Positions 6,356 through 14,046 of a stretch of 14,220 bases of DNA are shown piece by piece. Source of the DNA: Bacteroidota bacterium (GTDB taxonomy: Bacteria; Bacteroidota; Bacteroidia; B-17B0; B-17BO); contig CANHPI010000024.1 of assembly GCA_947462425.1 (NCBI GenBank), positions 1 to 14,220 on the forward strand, written 5' to 3'. Both the position numbers and the translations under genes were made by a program. The notes under the pieces were generated by a model. It searched no databases and was not told the DNA's origin. It saw only the letters and a list, made by a program, of their open reading frames with translations. How positions within the stretch are numbered: position 1 is the first letter of the stretch; every line of letters begins with the position of its first letter.

Positions 6356-7663
6356 CTATAAAAGCTCATTTATTACCGGTCTGTATTTTCCTGTATTTGT
6401 ATTCTCAATTTCTGCCTCATATTTAATCTGAATTGAAAAATCTCCAATCCTGTTTTTAATATCCAACATAATAAACTCTTCCTCTTGTTTTGACAAAAGA
6501 TCTGAAACTAACCTTATCAGCAAATTAATTTTGTTAAGTTGAACTATTTGAAACTTTCTCACATTTCTGTTTTTTGCAATACCGCTATCAAAAATCAAAT
6601 GCCAGAAATAAGCCCAATGTAAAAACTGTCCATCAACTCCAATAACATAATCACAAGTTCTTCCCATAATTTGTCTAATTAATTTAGACTCTCGACCACA
6701 ACTACATTTATCTTTACTAATTATTGCTTGGTCACCATTCCAATAACGAATAAAAGGCATTGCTAAATTATCCAAATCCGTTATAATCAGCTCATTAAGA
6801 CCATTTGACTCAACAACAACTCTTTCGTCAGTAATATGCAGGCCTTCATGTTTATCGCACTCATAGGCGATACCACCTATCTCGCCACAACCATATTGAT
6901 CAAAAACTTCAGCATTAAAAACTTTTTTAAACAACACCCTATGTTCTGGCATTAAAGGCTCTGCCGTAAGAGAAATTGATGTCATTTTAAACACTAAACC
7001 TTTTTTTTCTAATTTTTGAGCAACTGAAAACAAAAACTGTGGATAAGATCTAATATGTGAAAATTTCTTTTTTTGAAGTAAACTAATCACTTTTTCAACT
7101 GTCTCATCAGAAGTATTATAAATATCAACCGACACTGTGTTTTTTAAAGCCCCTGTAACAAAATGAATAAGCCGATCCTTTATTCCAATTTTTTTAACAT
7201 GCCCTCCCATCAAAATCAAGGTTTTATCTCGGTTTTTAAACCCCATCCAATCTTCATATCTTTTATATGAACCCCATACCGAACTCCTAGTAACCGCATC
7301 ATTCTTTTTAAACAAAATATTTCCTGTGGTACCTCCTGTTTGACTGACTTTTACGCCTAATAAATGATTATAATTTGAGGGCTTAAAATTTTCGTAATTT
7401 GCTTGAATGATTTCTTTTGTTAGGACAGGAAACTGGTATAAAACATCTAGAGAATCGATATTATGTATATCAATGTTTCTCTCATTAATAATTTCTCGAT
7501 AATACTTAACATTATTGTAACAATGTTTCAATAATATTTTCAATTTATTTATTTGGAGTTGTTCAATCTCTTTTTGAGAATAATATTGGGTCTTAATATA
7601 TAGTTTATAAAATTTCCAAACCTGCTTACCCGAAAGGAAATCCATTATTTTTATTCCAATCAT
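6356..7663 (-). CDS. CapK/PaaK-like adenylate-forming enzyme (phenylacetate-CoA ligase family)
   Basis: 435 aa. ANL-superfamily marks: the phosphate loop SQTGGTTG (107-114), SLTAEPL (231-237), FDQYGCGEIGG (254-264, the Y/F-G-x-x-E region), FIRYWNGD (304-311, with the ATP-ribose-binding Asp), and RQIMGR (330-335). CDKHEG near 269-274 and CSCGR at 320-324 resemble the Cys ligands of a structural zinc in PaaK-type enzymes. These enzymes activate a carboxylic acid as acyl-AMP and may pass it to a thiol. Relatives named CapK occur in capsule loci, where the substrate is generally unproven. Its place two genes before a FemAB-like transferase suggests it could activate an acid for attachment to the glycan (inference). 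The start at 7663 (MIGIKIMDF) is taken as the longest; the ATG at 7645 is equally possible, as neither has a good ribosome-binding site. It is separated from CapA by a 528-bp gap and so may have its own promoter. Confidence 0.87.
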   Translation of the reverse strand: MIGIKIMDFLSGKQVWKFYKLYIKTQYYSQKEIEQLQINKLKILLKHCYNNVKYYREIINERNIDIHNIDSLDVLYQFPVLTKEIIQANYENFKPSNYNHLLGVKVSQTGGTTGNILFKKNDAVTRSSVWGSYKRYEDWMGFKNRDKTLILMGGHVKKIGIKDRLIHFVTGALKNTVSVDIYNTSDETVEKVISLLQKKKFSHIRSYPQFLFSVAQKLEKKGLVFKMTSISLTAEPLMPEHRVLFKKVFNAEVFDQYGCGEIGGIAYECDKHEGLHITDERVVVESNGLNELIITDLDNLAMPFIRYWNGDQAIISKDKCSCGRESKLIRQIMGRTCDYVIGVDGQFLHWAYFWHLIFDSGIAKNRNVRKFQIVQLNKINLLIRLVSDLLSKQEEEFIMLDIKNRIGDFSIQIKYEAEIENTNTGKYRPVINELL

Positions 7664-8191
7664 TTTATCAATGTATTACCTTATATAAGATATATATAGA
7701 CTAAACTATCAATCTAACCTCTTAATTCTTTTACAAGCATGTAAAATACAGCATTAGGCCTTGAAAATCCAAATATTTTTCCCTGCCTGTCAATTAACTT
7801 CAACACTTCTTTTACATTTTTACTCTAAAAAATAGTTTAGTAAATACTAAATATTATCAGAAATTATTTAAAAGTAAATATTTTTCGATAAGGCCAAAAT
7901 ATTTCTATGGCTATTTCATATTCTTGACTAATATCACATGGATTGTAAAACTAATTTAAAAGACTATTTTTTTTCTATTAAACCAATAATATTTTAACCC
8001 CACTACATTTAATTCTGAATTGATATAAACTGGTTACTTCGAAAAGTATATACTAACAGAGACTTTTCAACTTCTTAACAACTAAGCATCTATAACATTT
8101 GAATATAATGAAGATTAAATCATCAATTAAAGTTATAACTTCAGACTATTGAAAGGGGTGCATGCAACTAAGTTTCTAATGATGAAAAATT
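7664..8191. other. 528-bp gap without an intact gene; possible gene remnants on the minus strand
   Basis: This is the only large gap inside the main block. No complete gene, tRNA or clear terminator was found. On the minus strand two short stop-free stretches have protein-like composition. One runs from about 7824 to a TAG at 7714-7716 and contains LKLIDRQGKIFGFSRPNA followed by VFYMLVKELRG, with no usable ATG upstream. The other runs from about 7950 to a TAA at 7864-7866 and contains YNPCDISQEYEIAIEIFWPY. Each is closed off by stops at both ends and they lie in different frames, as expected of a decayed gene or genes. I do not recognise a family. The gap must also hold any leader or promoter of the CapK-like gene, but I see no convincing promoter motif. 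Confidence 0.5.
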
Positions 8192-9262
8192 TTATACATT
8201 AGTAAATTTAATGAATCTTCTTTTAAAAGAATATACTAGTCTCAAAACTTTTTCTTTAACAGATAAATCTCCCCGATTAAAAAAAAGAAAAATTGGTACT
8301 ACATATTTTTTATTGAAAAAATACGTCCGCCAAAAAATTTTATTACTGAATAAAAATTTAAAAATTAAATTCCTTGTATCCATTTTACTTTTATAACCAT
8401 CTAATTTTGAAAACCCAACAATATCATTATTAAAATAATTAGCACTAACCTCGTATTTATCGATGAAAAAATCAACACTTAATACCAGACTGACTTTATG
8501 TCTGGCAGACAAAGGATGTAGTTTTCCATTGAAATAATAATCTGAAAAACAAAAATTTCCTAAACTATAGAATATGTGTTTTCCCTTATATACCTCATAT
8601 GGTTGAACCGTGTGTGAATGATGCCCAATTATTAAGTCTGCGCCAGCATCAATAAATTGACGTGCAAGTTTTGGCTGAGACCAATCAGGATAATATCCAC
8701 CCTCGACCCTACCTCCCCAATGCAATAGCAAAACAACTTGATCAACTGTTTTTTTTAATTCTATAATATCAACTATAACCTGATCGATATTCATATAATT
8801 CAAATAAACTTTGCAGTTTGAAGGTAAATTTGGATTTGTATCGTGAGAAACAAAATTAAGAATCCCTAACTTTATTCCTTCATTTTCTATTATTAGTTTA
8901 CTTCTGGCTTCTTCTTCTGATAAACCTGCACCCAAATATTGTATATTATTATTCCTTAAAAAAGTAGTGGTTTTCAAAAAACCATCTTCTAGATTATCAT
9001 AAACATGGTTTTGCGCTAATGATACTATATTCACTGATAGATTATTAAGATAACTTAATGTATCTAAAGTTGTACTAAGCCTTGGGATTTTTAGTTCATT
9101 CACGCCACAATCTCCTTCAGCCATACATTCTAAATTACCCACAACGTAGTTGCTTTCATGAAATTGGTTTTCGAACTCTAAAAATGGATTTTCACCCCGC
9201 TTGCATTGTTCTACATATTCATCATTAAAAGAAATATCTCCTAAAAAAGTAACTTTTAGCAT
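8192..9262 (-). CDS. CapA-family protein (PGA_cap domain, calcineurin-like metallophosphatase fold)
   Basis: 356 aa. The motifs of the PGA_cap domain appear in order: FLGDIS (6-11), GNLEC (42-46), SLAQNHVYD (81-89), LLHWGGRVEGGYYPDW (179-194), DLIIGHHSHTVQPYE (209-223) and FYSLGNFCFSDYY (231-243). Asp9, Asn85-His86, His181 and the HHSH cluster (214-217) correspond to the metal-binding positions of the fold. The family is named after the CapA subunit of poly-gamma-glutamate capsule synthesis in Bacillus, but many relatives sit in ordinary polysaccharide loci with an unknown hydrolase-type role. No CapB/CapC partners are visible, so polyglutamate synthesis is not suggested. Unlike Bacillus CapA, it has no N-terminal membrane segment. 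The ATG starts one base after the preceding GT4 gene's TAA, so coupling is likely. Confidence 0.88.
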   Translation of the reverse strand: MLKVTFLGDISFNDEYVEQCKRGENPFLEFENQFHESNYVVGNLECMAEGDCGVNELKIPRLSTTLDTLSYLNNLSVNIVSLAQNHVYDNLEDGFLKTTTFLRNNNIQYLGAGLSEEEARSKLIIENEGIKLGILNFVSHDTNPNLPSNCKVYLNYMNIDQVIVDIIELKKTVDQVVLLLHWGGRVEGGYYPDWSQPKLARQFIDAGADLIIGHHSHTVQPYEVYKGKHIFYSLGNFCFSDYYFNGKLHPLSARHKVSLVLSVDFFIDKYEVSANYFNNDIVGFSKLDGYKSKMDTRNLIFKFLFSNKIFWRTYFFNKKYVVPIFLFFNRGDLSVKEKVLRLVYSFKRRFIKFTNV

Positions 9263-9263
9263 C

Positions 9264-10430
9264 TTATTTAATTTTATTTAAAAAAATACGCATCGGCTCA
9301 CTATAAATATAACAATCAAAAAATTGCTGTCCTTTTAAAAAAGCATTATTTGCTATCTTATTTGATAGGTCGCTATTTTTCAAAACATCAACTATAGCCT
9401 TGGTTAAACTATCTGCTGAAAAATCTTCGGCAAAATAAATGTTTTCGAGATGCTTAAAATCAACTGCAACTTGCCCAATTTGGTTAGAAATAATTGGCCG
9501 AGCACATGCGCTATATTCTGCGATTTTTTGGGGATATCGAGCACCATCTTGTTGATTATCTCTTAGTGGCACCAATAACAAATCTGCACTTTTATAAAGC
9601 TGAATAAGAGATTCGTATGTTAATGCTGTAAAAACATGAATTCTATTATACACAGAAAGCGATGCTATGTTGGATTTTAATTTATTAATTTGATTTTCAG
9701 AACCATGAACAATCAAATATAAATGCTGATCAATTTGATTTTGACATGCCACAAAACTCTCTAAAACAAGTTCGATAACTTCTATATAACCTATACCTCC
9801 GCAATAAAGTATATATTTTTCTGATTGATTGTATAATTTTGGTATGGATATTACCCTATTGAAATCAGACAAAACAGGGATTAACATTACCTTTTCCTTT
9901 GAGGTCTGATTACTTATCTGGCTTGCTATATAATCACTAATAACAATACTTCCAGCTGATAGAAATGGGGCAAAAGTATCGAAAAAATAAGCGTTAATTT
10001 TTTTGGAAACAGAAGAATTTTTATAAATGGAAATATGCCATTCCATTATACTTAAAATTATTTTGACTTTAAAAGATCTTGCGAAACACAAATAGAAAAC
10101 ATAAAGAGGAAAAAAAACAAATGAGGCTAAAAGAAATACATTGTTGTACTCTTTATTTAATTTTTTTAAAAAAGCAAGCTCACCAATGATTGCGAAACAA
10201 AATGCAATGTGTTTACTCTTAATCTTATAATTATGAAAGTTTTCATACCTAACTCCTTCATAAACTCCAGCATTTGTTGAATCAACAACATTAAAATTCA
10301 ATTTTGAGGTTAAAACTACATCTACTCCTGATGCAACTAAAGCCTTTGCCAATAAAAAATTTTTCTCGTTAGAAGCGGAGTGCTTATGAGGAAACCCTTC
10401 AGACCAAATGGCTACTATTTTATCTTTCAT
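9264..10430 (-). CDS. GT4-like glycosyltransferase
   Basis: 388 aa with a GT-B layout. The start is KIVAIWSEGFPHKHSASNEK, and a hydrophobic stretch near residues 97-117 probably contacts the membrane. The C-terminal domain has YILYCGGIGYIEVIELV (206-222) and ADLLLVPLRDN followed by DGARYPQKIAEYSACARPII (282-314). The last segment is the nucleotide-sugar-binding region, but it is the variant G-x-R/K-Y-P-x-K-(I/L)-A-E-Y type, with an Asp at the first position of the usual E-x7-E pair. It presumably adds one sugar of the repeat unit; the donor is unknown. The first 11 bp overlap the end of the hexapeptide acyltransferase gene, and CapA starts one base after its stop. Confidence 0.85.
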   Translation of the reverse strand: MKDKIVAIWSEGFPHKHSASNEKNFLLAKALVASGVDVVLTSKLNFNVVDSTNAGVYEGVRYENFHNYKIKSKHIAFCFAIIGELAFLKKLNKEYNNVFLLASFVFFPLYVFYLCFARSFKVKIILSIMEWHISIYKNSSVSKKINAYFFDTFAPFLSAGSIVISDYIASQISNQTSKEKVMLIPVLSDFNRVISIPKLYNQSEKYILYCGGIGYIEVIELVLESFVACQNQIDQHLYLIVHGSENQINKLKSNIASLSVYNRIHVFTALTYESLIQLYKSADLLLVPLRDNQQDGARYPQKIAEYSACARPIISNQIGQVAVDFKHLENIYFAEDFSADSLTKAIVDVLKNSDLSNKIANNAFLKGQQFFDCYIYSEPMRIFLNKIK

Positions 10431-11019
10431 TTAATTGCTTTATCACTTTACATGGATTTCCTGCCGCAATTACATTTGCAGGTATACTTTTAACGACTAC
10501 ACTACCGGCCCCAATTACCGAATTCTTACCGATTGTTACTCCTTTTAATACTTTTACACCTTCTCCAAGCCACACATTATCTTCTATAACTACCGGTTTT
10601 ATAGATCCACTTCGATAATCATCGGTATGCCAATCAGAATCTGTTATTAAAGTATTTGCACCACAGCGAACATAATCACCTATACTAATACTCCCAAAAG
10701 CTCCAATGACCGTTCCACTAAAACCACAATATTTACCTATCAAAATTTCAGAATCTGCTCTCAAGGCACTTAAAATACATGGTCGGTTTATGCCTATTAA
10801 GTTTGAGGTTGGTTTAGATCTAAAAGTGCAATTATCCCCGATTGTAATTTTAGAACCAACCTTAAGAGTAAATTTGGGAAATCCGAAGAAAGAAATGTTA
10901 TTACCGAAAACCAATTCTTTGTATATACTACACTTGAGTAACATAACAATGGTATAATATCCTTTTTCAAAAAGATTGCCCGTAACTTTATACAAATGAA
11001 ACATTTTAACTAAATTCAT
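10420..11019 (-). CDS. Left-handed beta-helix (hexapeptide-repeat) acyltransferase, probable sugar O-acetyltransferase
   Basis: 199 aa. Hexapeptide repeats run through the protein: ITIGDN (58-63), ILIGKY (92-97), ISIGDY (111-116), and VVIEDNVWLGEGVKVLKG (143-160) leading to VTIGKNSVIGAGSVVVKSIP (161-180). The ending AAGNPCKVIK (185-194) is the standard C-terminal signature of the WbbJ/CysE/LacA-type transferases. His131 in TDSDWHTDD (126-134) sits where the catalytic His is expected. Such enzymes transfer acetyl, or sometimes another acyl group, from acyl-CoA to a sugar hydroxyl; here the target is probably a repeat-unit sugar. The start ATG at 11019 is 41 bp after the Wzy stop, and the 3' end overlaps the next GT4 gene by 11 bp. 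Family call is very secure; the substrate is unknown. Confidence 0.92.
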   Translation of the reverse strand: MNLVKMFHLYKVTGNLFEKGYYTIVMLLKCSIYKELVFGNNISFFGFPKFTLKVGSKITIGDNCTFRSKPTSNLIGINRPCILSALRADSEILIGKYCGFSGTVIGAFGSISIGDYVRCGANTLITDSDWHTDDYRSGSIKPVVIEDNVWLGEGVKVLKGVTIGKNSVIGAGSVVVKSIPANVIAAGNPCKVIKQLNER

Positions 11020-11060
11020 AACTTATTTTGAATAATTAATAGGATAAACTTTCTATTAAT

Positions 11061-12341
11061 TTAATTTTGCGCACGCAACAATGGAAGGTAATAAATCCCA
11101 GGTAATATTACAAATAAGGTATACCAGGCATCCCTTCCACCTAGGGTTTTTAAAAAGCCATAACTGAATATCGAAAAAGAAGCCAATAAATAATAATATT
11201 TATATGAAGAATTAAACTTTGAGACACTGCTTTTTATAAAACTATAAAAAATCAACCAAAATAGCGCAAAACCTATAATTCCAGTAGTTGTAACTTTATT
11301 CATCCAATGTAAATGAGCTCCTTCTGATTGATATCCATTTCCCATTTTATCTGTAAAGTAGTAACATCCAAAAATCGGACTTTTAACAAAAACATCGAAA
11401 AGCATAGGATATCTTTTAGCTCTTCCTCCTGCTCCAGTTTCAAAATCTTCTATTTCGTCGCCAAATTCTATAAATACTGCCAAATCTTTACACTTACTAC
11501 TCAATTCTGAATTTGCAGGAAACAGTTCACTAACATATAGAAAACTATCAATGTAAATCTCTTTAGAAATTGAAACCGCAATTGTGACAATCAAGAAAAC
11601 TATTGAAATAGATTTTTTCATTTTACTACTCCCTGCAATTGCCAAAACACTAAAGATTATACATAAAAGAAGATTAGCAAATAACTGCATACCTATCAAG
11701 GCAACAAAAATTAAAATTCCAGACACAACAATTAATTTCTTAGATACAATCCCATTTTTGAAATTCTTATAGAAATAAATAAACATTGGAAGTAAACTCA
11801 TAAAAGTTATTGCTGTTGAATAATTCCCTCCACCATATTTTTTAAAATTTAAAATCAATTCTCTCGCGCTTTCATTTTCAACGGCAGAAACCCCAATCAA
11901 ATTTCTTGCATACATTGGGTCAATTGCTGATGACACGATAGTCATAACAGCTGTTATAATAATAAAAAGAATCGACCAGGCTGTTATTTTAGCTAATCCA
12001 ATATAATCTTTTGTTTTATAAAAAAACATAACAACCAACAATCCGATTCCCACCTCATATAACTCCATAAAAAGAGATCTGTAATTCCAATCATCCATGT
12101 TTTCCCATATAGTTACCGTAGCGAAAAATAGAAAAAAACCATATAGAATTAAAAACCAAATTCTTTTATCAAGAAAAATTTTAGGATAAAACAACAGCAA
12201 AGAAACGACCCATAACATTGTCCATAAATGATGGCTTTTTATAAAACCTGGCAAATTATTAAAAACTAAAGGCAAAAAACTGGATGCCATCAGCATAAAT
12301 GCGATACAATAGAAATACTTTTGCTTGTTAAGCCTTTGCAT
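11061..12341 (-). CDS. wzy: Wzy-like O-antigen/capsule polymerase (polytopic membrane protein)
   Basis: 426 aa with roughly ten hydrophobic segments (for example about 11-28, 39-53, 61-78, 95-108, 118-138, 178-191, 202-217, 219-236, 245-258, 353-369 and 384-395) and a large polar loop at about 262-345. The loop contains GAGGRAKRYPMLFDVFVKSP (303-322) and ends GAHLHWMNKVTTTGIIGF (341-358). An aHn-x-Y-like His motif just before a transmembrane helix with GIIG is typical of the Wzy/WaaL O-antigen polymerase-ligase superfamily. The large periplasmic loop and the setting among glycosyltransferases favour polymerase over ligase. It would join lipid-linked repeat units on the periplasmic side. Wzy proteins vary too much to predict the linkage. 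Its partner flippase Wzx is not in the window. It starts 12 bp after the first GT4 gene. Confidence 0.85.
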   Translation of the reverse strand: MQRLNKQKYFYCIAFMLMASSFLPLVFNNLPGFIKSHHLWTMLWVVSLLLFYPKIFLDKRIWFLILYGFFLFFATVTIWENMDDWNYRSLFMELYEVGIGLLVVMFFYKTKDYIGLAKITAWSILFIIITAVMTIVSSAIDPMYARNLIGVSAVENESARELILNFKKYGGGNYSTAITFMSLLPMFIYFYKNFKNGIVSKKLIVVSGILIFVALIGMQLFANLLLCIIFSVLAIAGSSKMKKSISIVFLIVTIAVSISKEIYIDSFLYVSELFPANSELSSKCKDLAVFIEFGDEIEDFETGAGGRAKRYPMLFDVFVKSPIFGCYYFTDKMGNGYQSEGAHLHWMNKVTTTGIIGFALFWLIFYSFIKSSVSKFNSSYKYYYLLASFSIFSYGFLKTLGGRDAWYTLFVILPGIYYLPLLRAQN

Positions 12342-12353
12342 ATAATAAATTTA

Positions 12354-13553
12354 TCAAATAATCTTTTCCTCTAAAATTAATTTATATGCTTCAAGAACAT
12401 CCTTTACAACACTATCGTCGTTAAATCGTTCGCCTGCATTACCGAAGGCTTTTTCAGCCAGCGTTATCCGTAAATCAACATTGTTTAACAACATCAATAT
12501 CTTTTCTGCTAGTTGATTTATGTTATTTTTCTCGACCAAAAATATTGTTTCCTCTTTGCTATTTAATTCTGGAATTCCCCCAACCGAATATGAAATTACG
12601 GGTAGTTTCATAAACATACTTTCAATAATAGTCCCAGGTATAATATCATGATACGTTGGTAACACAGTCATTTTTGCGTTTAATGCATATTTATAGATAT
12701 CTTCTTGAGTTGGCAGAAAGCCTAAAAAAAGAACATTTTGCTCAATTGTTAATTCAACACACAAGGCTTTTAATTGAGATAAATAATTATTATTTGCAGC
12801 ACCTATAATTGATAATGAAATGTTTGGTTGATTTATTTTTACAATTGCTATAGCTTTAAGTAAATCTTCTATACCTTTATCTTTACATATCCGAGCAAAA
12901 AACAAACAATCGACGGGTTCATCCTTGCCAATATTATTTTTTATTACGGATGGTTTTTTAATTGAGTAATTATGGAAATGCAATTTGGCTTTGGGGTTTA
13001 TCGCACTAATAACTTGATTCATCTCTATGGTTCGAACACCAAAATGTTTAAACCTTGATAAAATTTCCTCTTCTACATTTATTCTTTTTTTTATTATTTT
13101 ACTCCTCAACAATGAATTTCGAATAAATCCTTGAATAGTAACTAAAACTGGATACTTGCCAGCTAATGGCAAAATTCCTGCGGAATAATAGGGATTCTCT
13201 GCCCCATGTAAATGAATAATATCGGGCTGTATACTATCTACAATTTCAACTATTTTATACTGATTATTTTTATAACTCTCACCAAAAAGTTTTTTTTTAA
13301 GAGCATTAATTTTTTTTGGTAAAAATCCAAAATGAAAAGCATAAAAATGATAATTCACTCCATCTTTTATAAAACTACAATCAGTATTAGTAAAAACGTT
13401 TGGAGCAACGACATGTAAATCAAATTGGTTACTATTCTTAAATAGTTCAATAAGATTATTAATCCATGGTGCAAATTCATTTATTTGAGGAGATTGAAAA
13501 TGTTTTTTCAGTTCTGAATTTGCAAAATGACATAACCAGACTACTTTAATCAT
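12354..13553 (-). CDS. GT4-family glycosyltransferase, first gene of the visible block
   Basis: 399 aa. The N-terminal domain has VVWLCHFANSELKKHF at its start and DIIHLHGAENPYYSAG (111-126). The C-terminal domain has FFARICKDKGIEDLLKAI (218-235), then VLFLGFLPTQEDIYKYA and TVLPTYHDIIPGTIIESM, and after that LPVISYSVGGIPEL. The usual E-x7-E nucleotide-sugar-binding motif appears with Asp in place of the first Glu (D-I-I-P-G-T-I-I-E), a conservative change. It would act on the cytoplasmic side, building the repeat unit. It is the most upstream intact gene of the minus-strand block. Its ATG (13553) lies only 17 bp from the terminal region of an IS30-type remnant, so its native upstream sequence has probably been replaced. 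Donor sugar unknown. Confidence 0.9.
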   Translation of the reverse strand: MIKVVWLCHFANSELKKHFQSPQINEFAPWINNLIELFKNSNQFDLHVVAPNVFTNTDCSFIKDGVNYHFYAFHFGFLPKKINALKKKLFGESYKNNQYKIVEIVDSIQPDIIHLHGAENPYYSAGILPLAGKYPVLVTIQGFIRNSLLRSKIIKKRINVEEEILSRFKHFGVRTIEMNQVISAINPKAKLHFHNYSIKKPSVIKNNIGKDEPVDCLFFARICKDKGIEDLLKAIAIVKINQPNISLSIIGAANNNYLSQLKALCVELTIEQNVLFLGFLPTQEDIYKYALNAKMTVLPTYHDIIPGTIIESMFMKLPVISYSVGGIPELNSKEETIFLVEKNNINQLAEKILMLLNNVDLRITLAEKAFGNAGERFNDDSVVKDVLEAYKLILEEKII

Positions 13554-13594
13554 ATTTGTTATTTATTTTTTTGTTAATTTCAACTAACAAATGG

Positions 13595-13628
13595 AAAACT
13601 TAGGCTTTATAGGCAATAAATTTCAAAA
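13595..13628 (-). promoter_or_regulatory. Possible Bacteroidota-type promoter reading out of the IS end into the GT4 gene
   Basis: On the minus strand a ttttg (13624-13628) is followed, after 21 bp, by taagtttt (13595-13602). This resembles the TTTG ... TAnnTTTG consensus of Bacteroidota housekeeping promoters, with the last G missing and the spacing on the long side. A start about 35 nt before the ATG at 13553 would be geometrically sensible. In such AT-rich sequence a chance match is quite possible. Confidence 0.25.
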
Positions 13629-13629
13629 C

Positions 13630-13659
13630 AGAAAGAGAAATTTGAAAATTTCCCTTTCT
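13630..13659. other. Hairpin in the leader of the older IS30 copy
   Basis: The arms agaaagagaaatt (13630-13642) and aatttccctttct (13647-13659) pair over 13 bp with one mismatch around a 4-nt loop. The same structure is in the second copy, so it belongs to the element rather than being an accident of this site. It is followed by no U-run on the plus strand, so a classical terminator is not clear. Confidence 0.7.
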
Positions 13660-13713
13660 AACTCTATGAAAGGAGTTATTTTACGACTTTAAATCGCCAA
13701 AAATAAAGTTATA

Positions 13714-13968
13714 ATTGCACACATTTCTTATGAACAAAGATATACAATAGTAGGATTCTTGAAGACAAATAAATCGAAAATTGAAATAGCAAAACTGCTT
13801 AAATTAGATAAATCAGTAATTTATCGTGAATTAAAACATAATTATGACAACCGATACGGGGTTTGCAAGTCAAAACTAGCACAATTAAAACCTGAAGCGC
13901 GATTGTATTCAAAACCCAAAGAATTAAGGCAACAAGTCAAATTAAAAATCGAAATTCTTATTTATTGA
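13714..13968 (+). pseudogene. IS30-type transposase, N-terminal fragment with lost start codon
   Basis: By alignment with the second copy the original start is at 13714, where ATG is now ATT. The reading continues AHISYEQRYTIVGFLKTNKS, then KIEIAKLLKLDKSVIYREL, which is the N-terminal helix-turn-helix of IS30-family transposases (consensus LSxEQRYxIxxLLKxxKSxxEIAxxLxxxKSTISREL). After about 85 codons the frame ends at TGA 13966-13968. A related stretch in another frame (EQDWTFRRYSATFS) suggests a frameshift near 13960. The catalytic DDE domain is absent. An in-frame ATG at 13759 is inside the gene and not a true start. Confidence 0.85.
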
Positions 13969-14046
13969 GCAAGATTGGACATTCCGGCGATATAGTGCCA
14001 CTTTTTCATGATTTCAACAGGGTAAAATTAGTAAATAATTTATCCT

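Larger units (their letters stand above)
13571..13744 (+). repeat. Direct repeat, copy 1 (IS30 left end and leader)
   Basis: Matches 14047-14220 over 174 bp at a constant offset of 476 bp with most positions identical by eye. The longest shared blocks are the aataaatttcaaaacag region, the hairpin region and the last bases encoding SYEQRY. Confidence 0.9.
13571..14040 (+). mobile_element. Truncated IS30-family element, older copy (5' part only)
   Basis: The left end (from about 13571, ttgttaatttcaactaacaa) and the leader match the second copy starting at 14047 with no net length change over 174 bp. After the leader comes the N-terminal part of an IS30-type transposase. The element stops shortly before the next copy's left end, so about 700 bp that a full element should have are missing. 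The outer edge is estimated from where the two copies stop matching. Confidence 0.75.

Noticed and set aside
7729..7746. Inverted repeat ttttaca-agca-tgtaaaa as a terminator or operator
   Set aside because: The arms are only 7 bp, AT-rich, with no following U-run and no partner site; expected by chance in this base composition.
8192..9262. Poly-gamma-glutamate capsule synthesis, because of CapA
   Set aside because: No CapB-like ligase or CapC/CapE membrane protein is present and all neighbours are polysaccharide genes; the CapK-like gene belongs to the PaaK family and is not a polyglutamate ligase.
13759..13968. 69-codon plus-strand frame as a small DNA-binding regulator next to the operon
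   Set aside because: The helix-turn-helix is real, but the sequence upstream continues in frame with the IS30 transposase start (SYEQRY), so it is the remnant N-terminus of a transposase.
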